Assembly (NCBI RefSeq): GCF_009857445.1
Contig: NZ_WWCN01000005.1
Location: 124,001 to 188,000, forward strand
Reading direction: 5' to 3'
DNA length: 64,000 bases
DNA from: Duganella flavida
GTDB lineage: Bacteria > Pseudomonadota > Gammaproteobacteria > Burkholderiales > Burkholderiaceae_D
Positions 56,202 to 64,000 of the stretch are shown one piece after another. A program made the translations under genes and the position numbers. Position 1 is the stretch's first letter. Every line of letters starts with the position of its first letter. The notes under the pieces are model-generated. The model had not been told where the DNA came from, ran no database searches, and saw nothing but the letters and a program-made list of their open reading frames with translations.

Positions 56202-57398
56202 ATGAAAATCAAAGCTATCACCCTCGCAGTAGCCGCTTGCGCATCCTGGTCCGCTCAAGCACAGATTTCCGGCGACACCATCAAGATCGGCATGATTACC
56301 GACATGTCCGGTTTGTACACAGACATCGATGGCGCCGGCGGCGCTGAAGCCGTGAAGATGGCGATTGCCGATGCCGGCGGCAACATCAACGGCAAGAAGA
56401 TCGAATTCATCTCGGCCGACCACCAGAACAAAGCCGACATCGCCGCCTCCAAAGCGCGTGAATGGTTCGACCAGCAGGGCGTGGACATGCTGATCGGCGG
56501 CACCAACTCTGGCGCCAACCTGGCGATGGCGAAGATCGCCGCAGAAAAGAAAAAAGTCTTCATCTCGATTGGTGCTGGCTCGGCTCGCCTGACCAATGAG
56601 GAGTGCACGCCGTACACGATTCACTACGCCTATGACACCATCGCGCTGGCACGCGGCACCGGTGGCGCGATTGTGAAGCAGGGCGGCAAGAACTGGTATT
56701 TCATGACCGCCGACTACGCGTTCGGCCAGTCGCTGGAAAAAGATACGGCGGAAGTGGTGAAGGCGGGCGGCGGCAAGGTGCTGGGCGCGGTCAAGCATCC
56801 GCTGTCGGCGTCGGACTTCTCGTCCTTCCTGCTGCAGGCACAATCGTCGGGCGCGCAGATTCTTGGCCTGGCCAATGCCGGCGGCGATGCGATCAACTCG
56901 ATCAAGGCGGCCAACGAATTCGGCATCACCAAGAAGATGAAGCTGGCCGGCCTGCTGATCTTCATCAACGATGTGCACTCGCTGGGCCTGAACCTAACCC
57001 AAGGCATGTACCTGACCGACGGCTGGTACTGGGACGCTAATCCGGAAACCCGCGCCTGGTCGAAACGCTACTTCGAAAAAATGAAGAAGGAGCCGTCGAT
57101 GCTGCAGGCCGCCGACTTCTCGGCCGCCAGCAATTACCTGAAGGCGGTGAAAGCGATCGGCACTGATGATGCTGACAAGGTGATCGCCTACCTCAAGTCC
57201 AACAAGATCAACGACATGTTCGCCAAGAACGGCGTGATCCGTCCGGACGGCCGCATGGTGCACGATATGTATTTGATGGAAGTGAAGAAGCAGTCCGAGT
57301 CCAAGTATCCGTGGGACTACTACAAGATTGTCGCCACCATCCCGGGCGACCAGGCTTACGCCACCAAGGCGGAAACCAAGTGCAGCCTGTGGAAATAA
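56202..57398 (+). CDS. livK: ABC transporter substrate-binding protein LivK-type
   Basis: A 398-residue periplasmic protein with signal peptide (MKIKAITLAVAACASWSAQA-QIS). The start of the mature domain, TIKIGMITDMSGLYTDIDGAGGAEAVKMAIADAGGNINGKKIEFISADHQNK, is typical of PF13458-type binding proteins. The ligand may be a branched-chain amino acid or another small acid; the C-terminal half is generic. It follows livF by 21 bp and precedes a small hairpin and livH. Confidence 0.92.
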   Translation: MKIKAITLAVAACASWSAQAQISGDTIKIGMITDMSGLYTDIDGAGGAEAVKMAIADAGGNINGKKIEFISADHQNKADIAASKAREWFDQQGVDMLIGGTNSGANLAMAKIAAEKKKVFISIGAGSARLTNEECTPYTIHYAYDTIALARGTGGAIVKQGGKNWYFMTADYAFGQSLEKDTAEVVKAGGGKVLGAVKHPLSASDFSSFLLQAQSSGAQILGLANAGGDAINSIKAANEFGITKKMKLAGLLIFINDVHSLGLNLTQGMYLTDGWYWDANPETRAWSKRYFEKMKKEPSMLQAADFSAASNYLKAVKAIGTDDADKVIAYLKSNKINDMFAKNGVIRPDGRMVHDMYLMEVKKQSESKYPWDYYKIVATIPGDQAYATKAETKCSLWK

Positions 57399-57416
57399 GC
57401 TGAGTTGTGCACAGGG

Positions 57417-57440
57417 CAGGCGCGCCCGCGCCTGTCTTTC
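57417..57440 (+). terminator. Hairpin between livK and livH
   Basis: CAGGCGCG-CC-CGCGCCTG is a perfect 8-bp inverted repeat followed by TCTTTCCTT. A partial terminator here would make the binding protein more abundant than the permeases; the position fits, the T-run is weak. Confidence 0.55.
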
Positions 57441-57465
57441 CTTGTTACTCTGATTGTGGATTCTC

Positions 57466-58350
57466 ATGGAAATCTTCGGCGTTCCTTTGCCCGCGATGTT
57501 GAGCCAGTTGCTGTTGGGGTTGGTCAACGGCTCGTTCTACGCGATGCTGTCGCTCGGCCTGGCCGTGATCTTCGGCCTGCTCAATGTGATTAACTTTTCC
57601 CACGGCGCGCTCTACATGATGGGCGCGTTCCTGGCGTGGATGGGCATCGAATACCTCGGCCTCAACTATTGGGCCGTGCTGATCCTTGCGCCGCTGGCGG
57701 TGGGCGCATTCGGCATCGTCATCGAGAAGACCATGCTGCGGCATTTGTACAAGCTGGACCACCTGTACGGCCTGCTGCTGACCTTCGGCATCACGCTGCT
57801 GGTGGAAGGCGTGTTCCGTTCGTTCTACGGCGTCTCCGGCCAGCCGTTCCAGGTACCGGAAGCGCTGGCTGGCGCGACCGACCTCGGTTTCATGGTGATG
57901 CCGAACTACCGCGCATGGGTGGTGGTGGCATCGCTGGTGGTTTGCCTGTCGACCTGGTTCGTGATCGAGAAGACCAAACTGGGCGCTTACCTGCGCGCCG
58001 GCACCGAGAATCCCAAGCTGGTGGAAGCGTTCGGCATCAACGTGCCGCTGATGGTGACCCTGACCTATGGCTTCGGCGTCGCTTTGGCGGGCTTTGCAGG
58101 CGTTCTGGCGGCCCCAATCATCCAGGTGCAGCCCTTGATGGGGCAGAACCTGATTATCGTCGTATTCGCCGTTGTAGTGATCGGCGGCATGGGGTCGATT
58201 CTGGGCTCCATCCTGACCGGCCTGGGGCTGGGCGTGATCGAGGGGCTGACCAAGGTGTTCTACCCGGAGTTTTCGTCGACGGTGGTGTTCCTGGTGATGG
58301 TGGTGGTACTGCTGCTGCGCCCGGCCGGCCTGTTTGGTAAGGAAAAATAA
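57466..58350 (+). CDS. livH: Branched-chain-type ABC transporter permease LivH
   Basis: A 294-residue permease with about eight membrane helices. LLGLVNGSFYAMLSLGLAVIFGLLNVINFSHGALYMMGAF at the N-terminus is the family signature, and GLGLGVIEGLTKVFYPEFSSTVVFLVMVVVLLLRPAGLFGKE the C-terminal one. I start at 57466 rather than 57454 so that it begins MEIFGVPLPAML. The stop overlaps livM (TAATG). Confidence 0.94.
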   Translation: MEIFGVPLPAMLSQLLLGLVNGSFYAMLSLGLAVIFGLLNVINFSHGALYMMGAFLAWMGIEYLGLNYWAVLILAPLAVGAFGIVIEKTMLRHLYKLDHLYGLLLTFGITLLVEGVFRSFYGVSGQPFQVPEALAGATDLGFMVMPNYRAWVVVASLVVCLSTWFVIEKTKLGAYLRAGTENPKLVEAFGINVPLMVTLTYGFGVALAGFAGVLAAPIIQVQPLMGQNLIIVVFAVVVIGGMGSILGSILTGLGLGVIEGLTKVFYPEFSSTVVFLVMVVVLLLRPAGLFGKEK

Positions 58351-59324
58351 TGAACAAGAAAATCGGCTACCTGATCGCCTTTGCCATCGCCCTTGCCGCG
58401 CCGTTTGTCGGCTACCCGGTGTTCCTGTCCAAGCTGCTGTGCTTTGCGCTGTTCGCTTGCGCCTTCAATTTGCTAATCGGCTTTACCGGTTTGCTGTCCT
58501 TCGGCCACGCGGCCTTCTTCGGCATGGCCGGCTACGTGGCCGGCAACGCGATCAAAAACTGGGGCTGGCCGATGGAGCTGGGCTTGCTGGCCGGCGTGGC
58601 GGCGGGCGCCGTGATCGGTCTGGTGATGGGCGCGCTGGCGATCCGCCGGCAGGGCATCTACTTCTCGATGATTACGCTGGCGCTGGCGCAGATGGTCTAC
58701 TTCGGCGCGTTGCGGGCAGGGGAGTTCACTGGCGGTGAAGACGGTTTGCAAGGCGTTCCACGTGGAAAATTCCTCGGCGTGGTCGACCTGGCGAATGACA
58801 CCACGCTGTACTTCGTCATCCTCGGCATCTGCGTGCTGGCCTTTATGCTGATCGTGCGCACTGTGCACTCGCCGTTTGGACAGGTGCTGATGGCGATCAA
58901 GGAAAACGAACCGCGCGCGATTTCGCTGGGCTACGACGTCGACAAATACAAGCTATTGGCCTTCGTGCTGTCGGCCGCACTGGCTGGACTGGCTGGCGCC
59001 AGCAAAACTTTGATACTGGGTTTCGAAACATTGACCGATGTCCACTGGACCATGTCTGGTCTGGTTATTCTGATGACTCTGGTCGGCGGCATGGGCACGC
59101 TGTCCGGGCCGATGCTGGGCGCGATCATCATCATTGCGCTGGAAAACAAGCTGGGCGACTGGGGCACGCTGCTGGCCCGCTTGTCCGGCATCGAGTGGTT
59201 TAACACCATCGGTGAAGCGGTCAACATGGTGGTTGGCTTGATCTTCATTATTTGCGTGCTGTTGTTCCGGCGCGGGATTATTGGCGAGTTCATCTCCCTG
59301 GCCGGAAAGAGGAAAACAACGTGA
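58350..59324 (+). CDS. livM: Branched-chain-type ABC transporter permease LivM
   Basis: A 324-residue permease with about ten helices. CAFNLLIGFTGLLSFGHAAFFGMAGYVAGNAI and GGMGTLSGPMLGAIIIIALENKLG are the family motifs, and AIKENEPRAISLGYDVDKYKLLAFVLSA the cytoplasmic loop. A parS-like sequence lies inside the gene at 58754. The hydrolase gene starts 7 bp after its stop. Confidence 0.94.
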   Translation: MNKKIGYLIAFAIALAAPFVGYPVFLSKLLCFALFACAFNLLIGFTGLLSFGHAAFFGMAGYVAGNAIKNWGWPMELGLLAGVAAGAVIGLVMGALAIRRQGIYFSMITLALAQMVYFGALRAGEFTGGEDGLQGVPRGKFLGVVDLANDTTLYFVILGICVLAFMLIVRTVHSPFGQVLMAIKENEPRAISLGYDVDKYKLLAFVLSAALAGLAGASKTLILGFETLTDVHWTMSGLVILMTLVGGMGTLSGPMLGAIIIIALENKLGDWGTLLARLSGIEWFNTIGEAVNMVVGLIFIICVLLFRRGIIGEFISLAGKRKTT

Positions 59325-59331
59325 GGACGAT

Positions 59332-61389
59332 ATGCAAATCAAAACGCTTGTGCTGGCGCTGGCCAGCATCGCAGTCGCCGCCTGCGGCTCGAACGAACAT
59401 AATGATAAGGAAGACCTGAACCTCAAGCCGAGCTACCTCGGCGACATCAGCAGCAAAACCTACGACGGCGTCAGCGACGATTTGCTGACTGCCGGTCTGG
59501 GCAAGACCAAACTGGCACTGGCCGCCCCGGCTTACGTGGATCCCGCTAATCCCACTCCCACCGAACTGCGCCGCAACGCCATCCACGCCAATTACCGGGC
59601 GGTGCTGGATATCTCGGCCAACAGCGGCTATGGCACGCTGTACGGGCCCAATGTCGATGCCAAGGGCGTGGCTGGGGCGGGCGAGGGCATGATCGCCGGT
59701 AGCGAGTACATCGCCTACAGCGACGATGGTAGCGGCAACCAGAACGTGACTTTGATGGTGCAGGTGCCGGCCGGGTTCGACGTGAAAAATCCCTGCATCG
59801 TTACCGGCACATCGAGCGGCTCGCGCGGGATTTACGGCGCGATCGGCAGCGCCGGCGAATGGGGCCTGAAGAACAATTGCGCGGTGGCGTATGCCGACAA
59901 GGGTAGCGGCACCGGCCTGTACACCTTCGACGACGACAGCGTGAACTTGCAGAACGGCATGCGCGGCACGCGCTCGGCGGCGGGCAAGAACAGCATCTTC
60001 ACGCCGGTGCTGACCGATGCCGAGCGCCTGGCATTTGCCTCCGCTTATCCTGGCCGCGTCGCCTTCAAGCATGCGCACTCGCAGCAGAACCCGGAGAAGG
60101 ATTGGGGCAAAGTGACCTTGCAAGCGGTGGAGTTCGCCTTCTATGTGCTGAACGAAAAGTACGGCGTGCTCGCCAAGGATAATAAGAGCCACCTTGTCGC
60201 GCTGTCGCCGAAGAATACGATCACCATCGCCTCCAGCATTTCCAACGGCGCCGGTTCGGCCTTGCTGGCGGCGGAGCAGGACAGCAAGGGCCTGATCTCC
60301 GGCGTGGCCGCGAGCGAGCCACAGATCCAGCCCAAGACGGCCAGCGGCTACACGGTGCGGCAGGGCGCTTCGGCGGTGAGCGGACAGGGCAAGGCGCTGT
60401 TCGATTACTCGACCTATGCCGCGCTGTACCAGCCGTGCATCGCCGCTACGGCGGCAGCGCCTGGACGCTGCACGGCGCTGGTGGCGAAAGGTTTGCTGAG
60501 TGGCGGCGATCTGCTGGCGCAGCAGAATGATGCCAAGGCACGGCTCAAGGCTTACGGCTGGTTGGCAGATTCCGACGTGCTGCAAGCGGCGCATGCGGGT
60601 ACCAATATCCTGGTCGCTGCGACCTATGCCTACGCTTACGGCAAGTTTTCCGTGACCGACAAGGTCTGTGGTTTTACGTTTGCGCCAACCGATGCGAGTG
60701 GTGTGCCGGTGGCGTTCACCGCGGCGCAGAAGTCATCCAGCTTCGCCACGCAGAACGGGATTATTGGCAGCGTGGTGTACGAAGATTCTGTCGGAGGCGC
60801 CAAGGCTTACAACTTCGGCATCTCACCGAGCACCGGGCAGGCGGACCAGTCGCTTGATGGTTTCCTCTGCCTGCGCTCGCTGGCGACCGGTGTGGACGCT
60901 CTCAGCGGCGCGGCGTTGACCGGCGCGCTGGCAGCGCAAAGCACGCGGGTGAGGGCGGGCATGGCCGAAGTAGCGGCGACCGGCAATCTGCGCGGCAAGC
61001 CCGCCATCATCGTGCATGGCCGCAGCGATGCCTTGATTCCAGTGAACTTTGCTTCGCGTGCGTACGTGGGATTGAATGCATCAGCGGAGGGCAGCGCAAG
61101 CAAGCTGCGCTACATCGAGGTGACCAATGCCAATCATTTCGACTCGTTCAGCAACGTGTTCTCGGCCAATATTGTGCCGCTACACGTCTACCTGTTCCGG
61201 GCGCTGGATGCGATGCTGGCCAACCTGCGCAGCTCGGCCGCGCTGCCGCCGTCGCAAGTCGTGCGGACGATTACGCGGCCGGATAACACCAGCCTCATCA
61301 CCACCGCCAACCTGCCGCCGATCGCCGCCGCACCGGCAGCGGCTAACACCATCACGGTCACCGGTACCACGGTGGCGGTGCCGGATTAA
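59332..61389 (+). CDS. 3-hydroxybutyrate-oligomer hydrolase (PF10605-type)
   Basis: A 685-residue lipoprotein-like enzyme: the leader MQIKTLVLALASIAVAAC-GS ends in a lipobox cysteine. The body (SYLGDISSKTYDGVSDDLLTAGLGKTKLA ... GTSSGSRGIYGAIGSAGEWGLKNNCAVAYADKGSGTGLY) matches the family of extracellular D-(-)-3-hydroxybutyrate oligomer hydrolases that finish breakdown of poly-3-hydroxybutyrate. The serine in GTSSGSRG is a possible nucleophile. It follows livM by 7 bp, so it may be co-transcribed with the transporter. Its stop shares TTAA with the convergent dehydrogenase gene. Confidence 0.88.
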   Translation: MQIKTLVLALASIAVAACGSNEHNDKEDLNLKPSYLGDISSKTYDGVSDDLLTAGLGKTKLALAAPAYVDPANPTPTELRRNAIHANYRAVLDISANSGYGTLYGPNVDAKGVAGAGEGMIAGSEYIAYSDDGSGNQNVTLMVQVPAGFDVKNPCIVTGTSSGSRGIYGAIGSAGEWGLKNNCAVAYADKGSGTGLYTFDDDSVNLQNGMRGTRSAAGKNSIFTPVLTDAERLAFASAYPGRVAFKHAHSQQNPEKDWGKVTLQAVEFAFYVLNEKYGVLAKDNKSHLVALSPKNTITIASSISNGAGSALLAAEQDSKGLISGVAASEPQIQPKTASGYTVRQGASAVSGQGKALFDYSTYAALYQPCIAATAAAPGRCTALVAKGLLSGGDLLAQQNDAKARLKAYGWLADSDVLQAAHAGTNILVAATYAYAYGKFSVTDKVCGFTFAPTDASGVPVAFTAAQKSSSFATQNGIIGSVVYEDSVGGAKAYNFGISPSTGQADQSLDGFLCLRSLATGVDALSGAALTGALAAQSTRVRAGMAEVAATGNLRGKPAIIVHGRSDALIPVNFASRAYVGLNASAEGSASKLRYIEVTNANHFDSFSNVFSANIVPLHVYLFRALDAMLANLRSSAALPPSQVVRTITRPDNTSLITTANLPPIAAAPAAANTITVTGTTVAVPD

Positions 61390-62543
61390 AGCGCTGCTGC
61401 GTAGATCGCCCTCGCATCGTCGCGCGTGACGGTGCGGGGATTATTCCCCAGCAGGCGGGTCTGGAGCATGGCGTCATCTGCCAGCCGGTCCAGATCCGCT
61501 TCCGTGATGCCGACCTGCTGCAAGGTCCGCTCTATCCCCGTCACGATGGCGATTTGCTGCATGGCAACAGCCAGCGCTTCTGCCCTCGCCTCGATGCTGC
61601 CGCTGGCGGCCGGCACCACAATCTCCGCCAACTCTGCATACAGCCCGGCCGCCTCCAGCGCATTGAAACGTAGCACATGCGGCAGTACCAGCGAATTCGA
61701 CAGCCCATGTGGCACGTGAAATATCCCGCCGATCGGATAAGCCAGCGCATGCACCGCCGCCACCGGTGCATTGGAAAACGCCTGCCCGGCCAGCAGCGCA
61801 CCGAATAGCATGGCCTGCCGCGCCGCCAGGTTGTAGCCATCCTCGCACGCCGTAATCAGGTTCGCCGACAGCAATCCCAGTGCCTTGCGCGCCAACACGT
61901 CGGACAGTGGATTCTTTTTGTGCTTGCTGGTGTAGGCTTCAATGGCGTGCACCATCGCATCGATACCGGTGGCAGCGGTCACGGCTGGTGGCAGGCTGAC
62001 GGTCAGCTCCGCATCCAGCAATGCCAAATCCGCATAGAGTTGAGGTGCTACCACGCCCATCTTTGTGGTAGCGCCGGTGGTCACGATGGCGATGTTGGTG
62101 ACCTCCGATCCGGTTCCAGCAGTGGTCGGAATCTGCACCAGCGGTAGCCGCTTGCCCTTCACATTACCGATGCCGTAGATGGCGTTGATGGGCTGCTCGC
62201 TGTCTGCCAGCACAGCAATCAGCTTGGCGACATCCATCGAACTGCCGCCACCCAGGCCGATGATGATGTCGGCATGGAACGCCCGTGCCGCCGCTACCGC
62301 TTCCAGTACCACCGCCTCGGGCGGATCGGCCATCACCTTTGAATAGATCTCCACCGCCAGTCCCGCTGCCTGCAAACTAGCAGCCGGCACATCCACCAGC
62401 CCGGTCCGCAGGAAGCCGGGATCTGTCACTAGCAGGGCACGCCGGGCATCCGGGAAACGCTGCGCGACGTGCTCGCCGAGACGCTTGGCCGCGCCCAGCT
62501 CAGAGACGATCTGAGACACAGTACTGAAAGCAAAACCGGTCAT
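61386..62543 (-). CDS. Iron-type (group III) alcohol dehydrogenase
   Basis: A 385-residue NAD(P)-dependent dehydrogenase. The nucleotide region IIGLGGGSSMDVAKLIAVL and metal-binding residues in GIDAMVHAIEAYTSKHKKNP and AVHALAYPIGGIFHVPHGLSNS (histidines) are as expected for iron-containing alcohol dehydrogenases. PTTAGTGSEVTNIA is also conserved. The substrate could be hydroxybutyrate-like (there is a neighbouring 3HB-oligomer hydrolase) or a simple alcohol; sequence does not decide. Confidence 0.92.
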   Translation of the reverse strand: MTGFAFSTVSQIVSELGAAKRLGEHVAQRFPDARRALLVTDPGFLRTGLVDVPAASLQAAGLAVEIYSKVMADPPEAVVLEAVAAARAFHADIIIGLGGGSSMDVAKLIAVLADSEQPINAIYGIGNVKGKRLPLVQIPTTAGTGSEVTNIAIVTTGATTKMGVVAPQLYADLALLDAELTVSLPPAVTAATGIDAMVHAIEAYTSKHKKNPLSDVLARKALGLLSANLITACEDGYNLAARQAMLFGALLAGQAFSNAPVAAVHALAYPIGGIFHVPHGLSNSLVLPHVLRFNALEAAGLYAELAEIVVPAASGSIEARAEALAVAMQQIAIVTGIERTLQQVGITEADLDRLADDAMLQTRLLGNNPRTVTRDDARAIYAAAL

Positions 62544-62666
62544 GACGGCATCCGTTTAAAGGTGGATTTCACCGCCTAGCTTACTCCAAGCCATGCCGGA
62601 TCCGCATAAGCCCGCGTAGATTTCTTCCGTACAATAGAGCCTTTGCAAGCTAAGAAAGACGGGATC

Positions 62667-63431
62667 ATGGTGGACTTCTGGGTGTTGGGTGTGGCCGCGT
62701 TTGGCGCAGGTTTGGTCGATGCGGTGGTTGGCGGAGGAGGGCTGATCCAGTTGCCGACCATGTTCACGGTGTTCCCGAACATGGCCCCGGCCACGCTGAT
62801 CGGCACCAATAAGCTGGCCAGCATCTTCGGCACCAGCGTGGCGGCTGTCAGCTACGCGCGTCGCGTGGCAATCGCCTGGACGGTGGCAACGCCTGCCGCA
62901 TTGGCGGCGCTGGTATTCGCCTTCCTCGGCGCATACACGGTAACCAAGGTGTCGGCTGACTTCATGCGGATTGCCCTGCCGATCGTGCTGCTGGCTGTAG
63001 CCATCTACACCTTTGCCAAGAAGGACTTCGGCAGCGTACACGCACCGATTCACTCGGGCACCAAGGAGCAGTCGCTGGCGCTGGTAGTCGGCGCGGCCAT
63101 CGGTTTCTACGACGGCTTCTTTGGCCCGGGCACCGGCAGCTTCCTGGTGTTCCTGTTCGTGCGCGTGTTTGGCTTTGACTTCCTCGGCGCTTCGGCTGTG
63201 GCCAAGATCGTCAACGTCGCATGCAACTTTGCTGCGCTGGTGTGGTTTGGCTACAGTGGCCACTTGATTTGGGAACTGGGCCTGACAATGGCTGTCTGCC
63301 AGATCGCGGGCTCCTTGATCGGTTCACGCATGGCAATGAAGCACGGTAGTGGTTTCGTACGTAAGCTATTCCTTGTGGTGGTGTCTGTACTTATTGTTAA
63401 GACCGGTCACGATGCGTGGTTGCGTTGGTGA
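62667..63431 (+). CDS. TSUP/TauE-SafE-family transporter
   Basis: A 254-residue inner-membrane protein with about seven to eight helices. VAAFGAGLVDAVVGGGGLIQLPTMFTVFPNMAPATLIGTNKLASIFGTSVAA and DGFFGPGTGSFLVFLFVRVFG are the TSUP repeats. These proteins export sulfite or sulfonates, or other small anions; the substrate is not known. I use the ATG at 62667 to start at MVDFWVLG; the earlier TTG would add eight charged residues. Confidence 0.9.
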   Translation: MVDFWVLGVAAFGAGLVDAVVGGGGLIQLPTMFTVFPNMAPATLIGTNKLASIFGTSVAAVSYARRVAIAWTVATPAALAALVFAFLGAYTVTKVSADFMRIALPIVLLAVAIYTFAKKDFGSVHAPIHSGTKEQSLALVVGAAIGFYDGFFGPGTGSFLVFLFVRVFGFDFLGASAVAKIVNVACNFAALVWFGYSGHLIWELGLTMAVCQIAGSLIGSRMAMKHGSGFVRKLFLVVVSVLIVKTGHDAWLRW

Positions 63432-63435
63432 TACT

Positions 63436-63451
63436 GTTTCACGTGGAACAT
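63436..63451. other. parS centromere site 1
   Basis: TGTTTCACGTGGAACA matches the 16-bp ParB-binding parS consensus (core TTTCACGTGGAAC). It is 50 bp from an identical second copy and lies just before mnmG, next to where parAB are usually found. Confidence 0.92.
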
Positions 63452-63460
63452 TAGTAAAGG

Positions 63461-63482
63461 GGCACATCAGTGCCCTTTTTTC
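63461..63482 (+). terminator. Terminator between TSUP gene and mnmG, between the parS sites
   Basis: GGGCAC-ATCA-GTGCCC is followed by six T. It ends transcripts from the TSUP gene and may keep mnmG transcription separate. Confidence 0.8.
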
Positions 63483-63485
63483 ATT

Positions 63486-63501
63486 GTTTCACGTGGAACA
63501 C
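63486..63501. other. parS centromere site 2
   Basis: Identical TGTTTCACGTGGAACA copy, 50 bp downstream of site 1. The 50-bp spacing, about five helical turns, places both on the same DNA face. Confidence 0.92.
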
Positions 63502-63588
63502 AGTAAAGAATATTTTTGCCTAAAAAAGTCGCAGCATCAAAAAAACTCTATAATCTGTACTTGATCCCTTCGCTTTAAACTTTCCACC

Positions 63589-64000
63589 ATGTTATTTCCT
63601 ACGAATTTCGACGTCATCGTTGTCGGCGGTGGACACGCCGGTACCGAGGCCGCCCTTGCTTCTGCCCGTATGGGACAGAAGACGCTGCTGCTCACCCACA
63701 ACATTGAGACGCTAGGCCAGATGTCGTGCAATCCATCCATCGGCGGTATCGGCAAAGGCCATCTGGTCAAAGAAGTCGATGCCTTGGGCGGCGCTATGGC
63801 GATCGCTACCGATGAATCGGGCATCCAGTTCCGCATCCTGAATTCCTCCAAAGGCCCTGCTGTGCGCGCGACTCGCGCCCAGGCCGATCGTATCTTGTAC
63901 AAGGCCGCGATCCGTTCGCGCCTGGAAAACCAGCCTAACCTGTGGCTGTTCCAGCAGGCTGTAGACGACTTGATGGTGGAGGGCGACCGCGTAGTCGGCG
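63589..64000 (+). CDS. mnmG: tRNA uridine-5-carboxymethylaminomethyl enzyme MnmG (partial, 3' end outside)
   Basis: The first 137 residues of MnmG (GidA), which with MnmE modifies the wobble uridine of certain tRNAs. [71 protein letters not shown] includes the FAD-binding GGGHAG motif and the conserved CNPSIGG. The gene runs off the window. It is typically the first gene of the mnmG-rsmG-parA-parB block, consistent with parS here. Confidence 0.95.
   Translation, partial: MLFPTNFDVIVVGGGHAGTEAALASARMGQKTLLLTHNIETLGQMSCNPSIGGIGKGHLVKEVDALGGAMAIATDESGIQFRILNSSKGPAVRATRAQADRILYKAAIRSRLENQPNLWLFQQAVDDLMVEGDRVVG

Overview
The window looks like chromosome of a betaproteobacterium of the Oxalobacteraceae (Duganella/Massilia/Janthinobacterium type). 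Reasons: high-GC host genes, a ccoNOQP-ccoGH cluster beside an Anr/Fnr regulator, a two-domain PutA beside an AsnC-type regulator, and two parS sites just before mnmG. The genus is an inference; no rRNA or tRNA gene was seen. parS and mnmG place the right end of the window near the replication origin.

Layout. 1-1776: a partial gene, a LysE exporter and a YedI-type membrane protein. 1798-14061: a micro-oxic respiration block. It runs Aer-like receptor, hemN, a SafE-like protein, ccoI, ccoS, ccoNOQP, ccoG and ccoH, and ends at a convergent fnr gene. Three FNR boxes sit in front of its two transcription units. 14242-24513: a secreted hydrolase, a large hybrid histidine kinase, a Fur-box-preceded catecholate siderophore receptor with its PiuC-type hydroxylase, an exported hydrolase and an ArsR/membrane-protein pair.

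24577-32931 is an 8.36-kb mobile island, A+T-richer than its surroundings. It has 18-bp perfect terminal inverted repeats, arrays of TnsB-like sites at both ends and a 5-bp target duplication (GCATT). It is inserted 19 bp past the glmS stop codon, the classic attTn7 position. No tnsABCD gene remains. The cargo resembles a decayed defence island: a truncated serine recombinase, a BpsA-like NPPW protein with an unknown partner, an HTH / ImmA-IrrE / PIN operon, a second member of the unknown partner's family, remnants of a UvrD-type helicase and an IS3 transposase, and a RipA-like membrane protein followed by a truncated 5'-nucleotidase.

32956-47786: glmS, an Lrp-type regulator, a dense one-strand cluster of DnaA-box-like sequences, glmU, a lipoprotein, rsmD, coaD, a ferredoxin, a chalcone-isomerase-fold protein, a LysR regulator, a chemoreceptor with a C-terminal sensor, an AsnC-type regulator and putA. 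47791-54596: mtnN, a GGDEF/EAL protein flanked by two copies of an imperfect ~225-bp direct repeat, a nitronate monooxygenase and a GMC oxidoreductase. 54703-63431: a complete livGFKHM branched-chain-type ABC transporter followed within 7 bp by a 3-hydroxybutyrate-oligomer hydrolase, then an iron-type alcohol dehydrogenase and a TSUP transporter. 63436-64000: two parS sites and the 5' part of mnmG.
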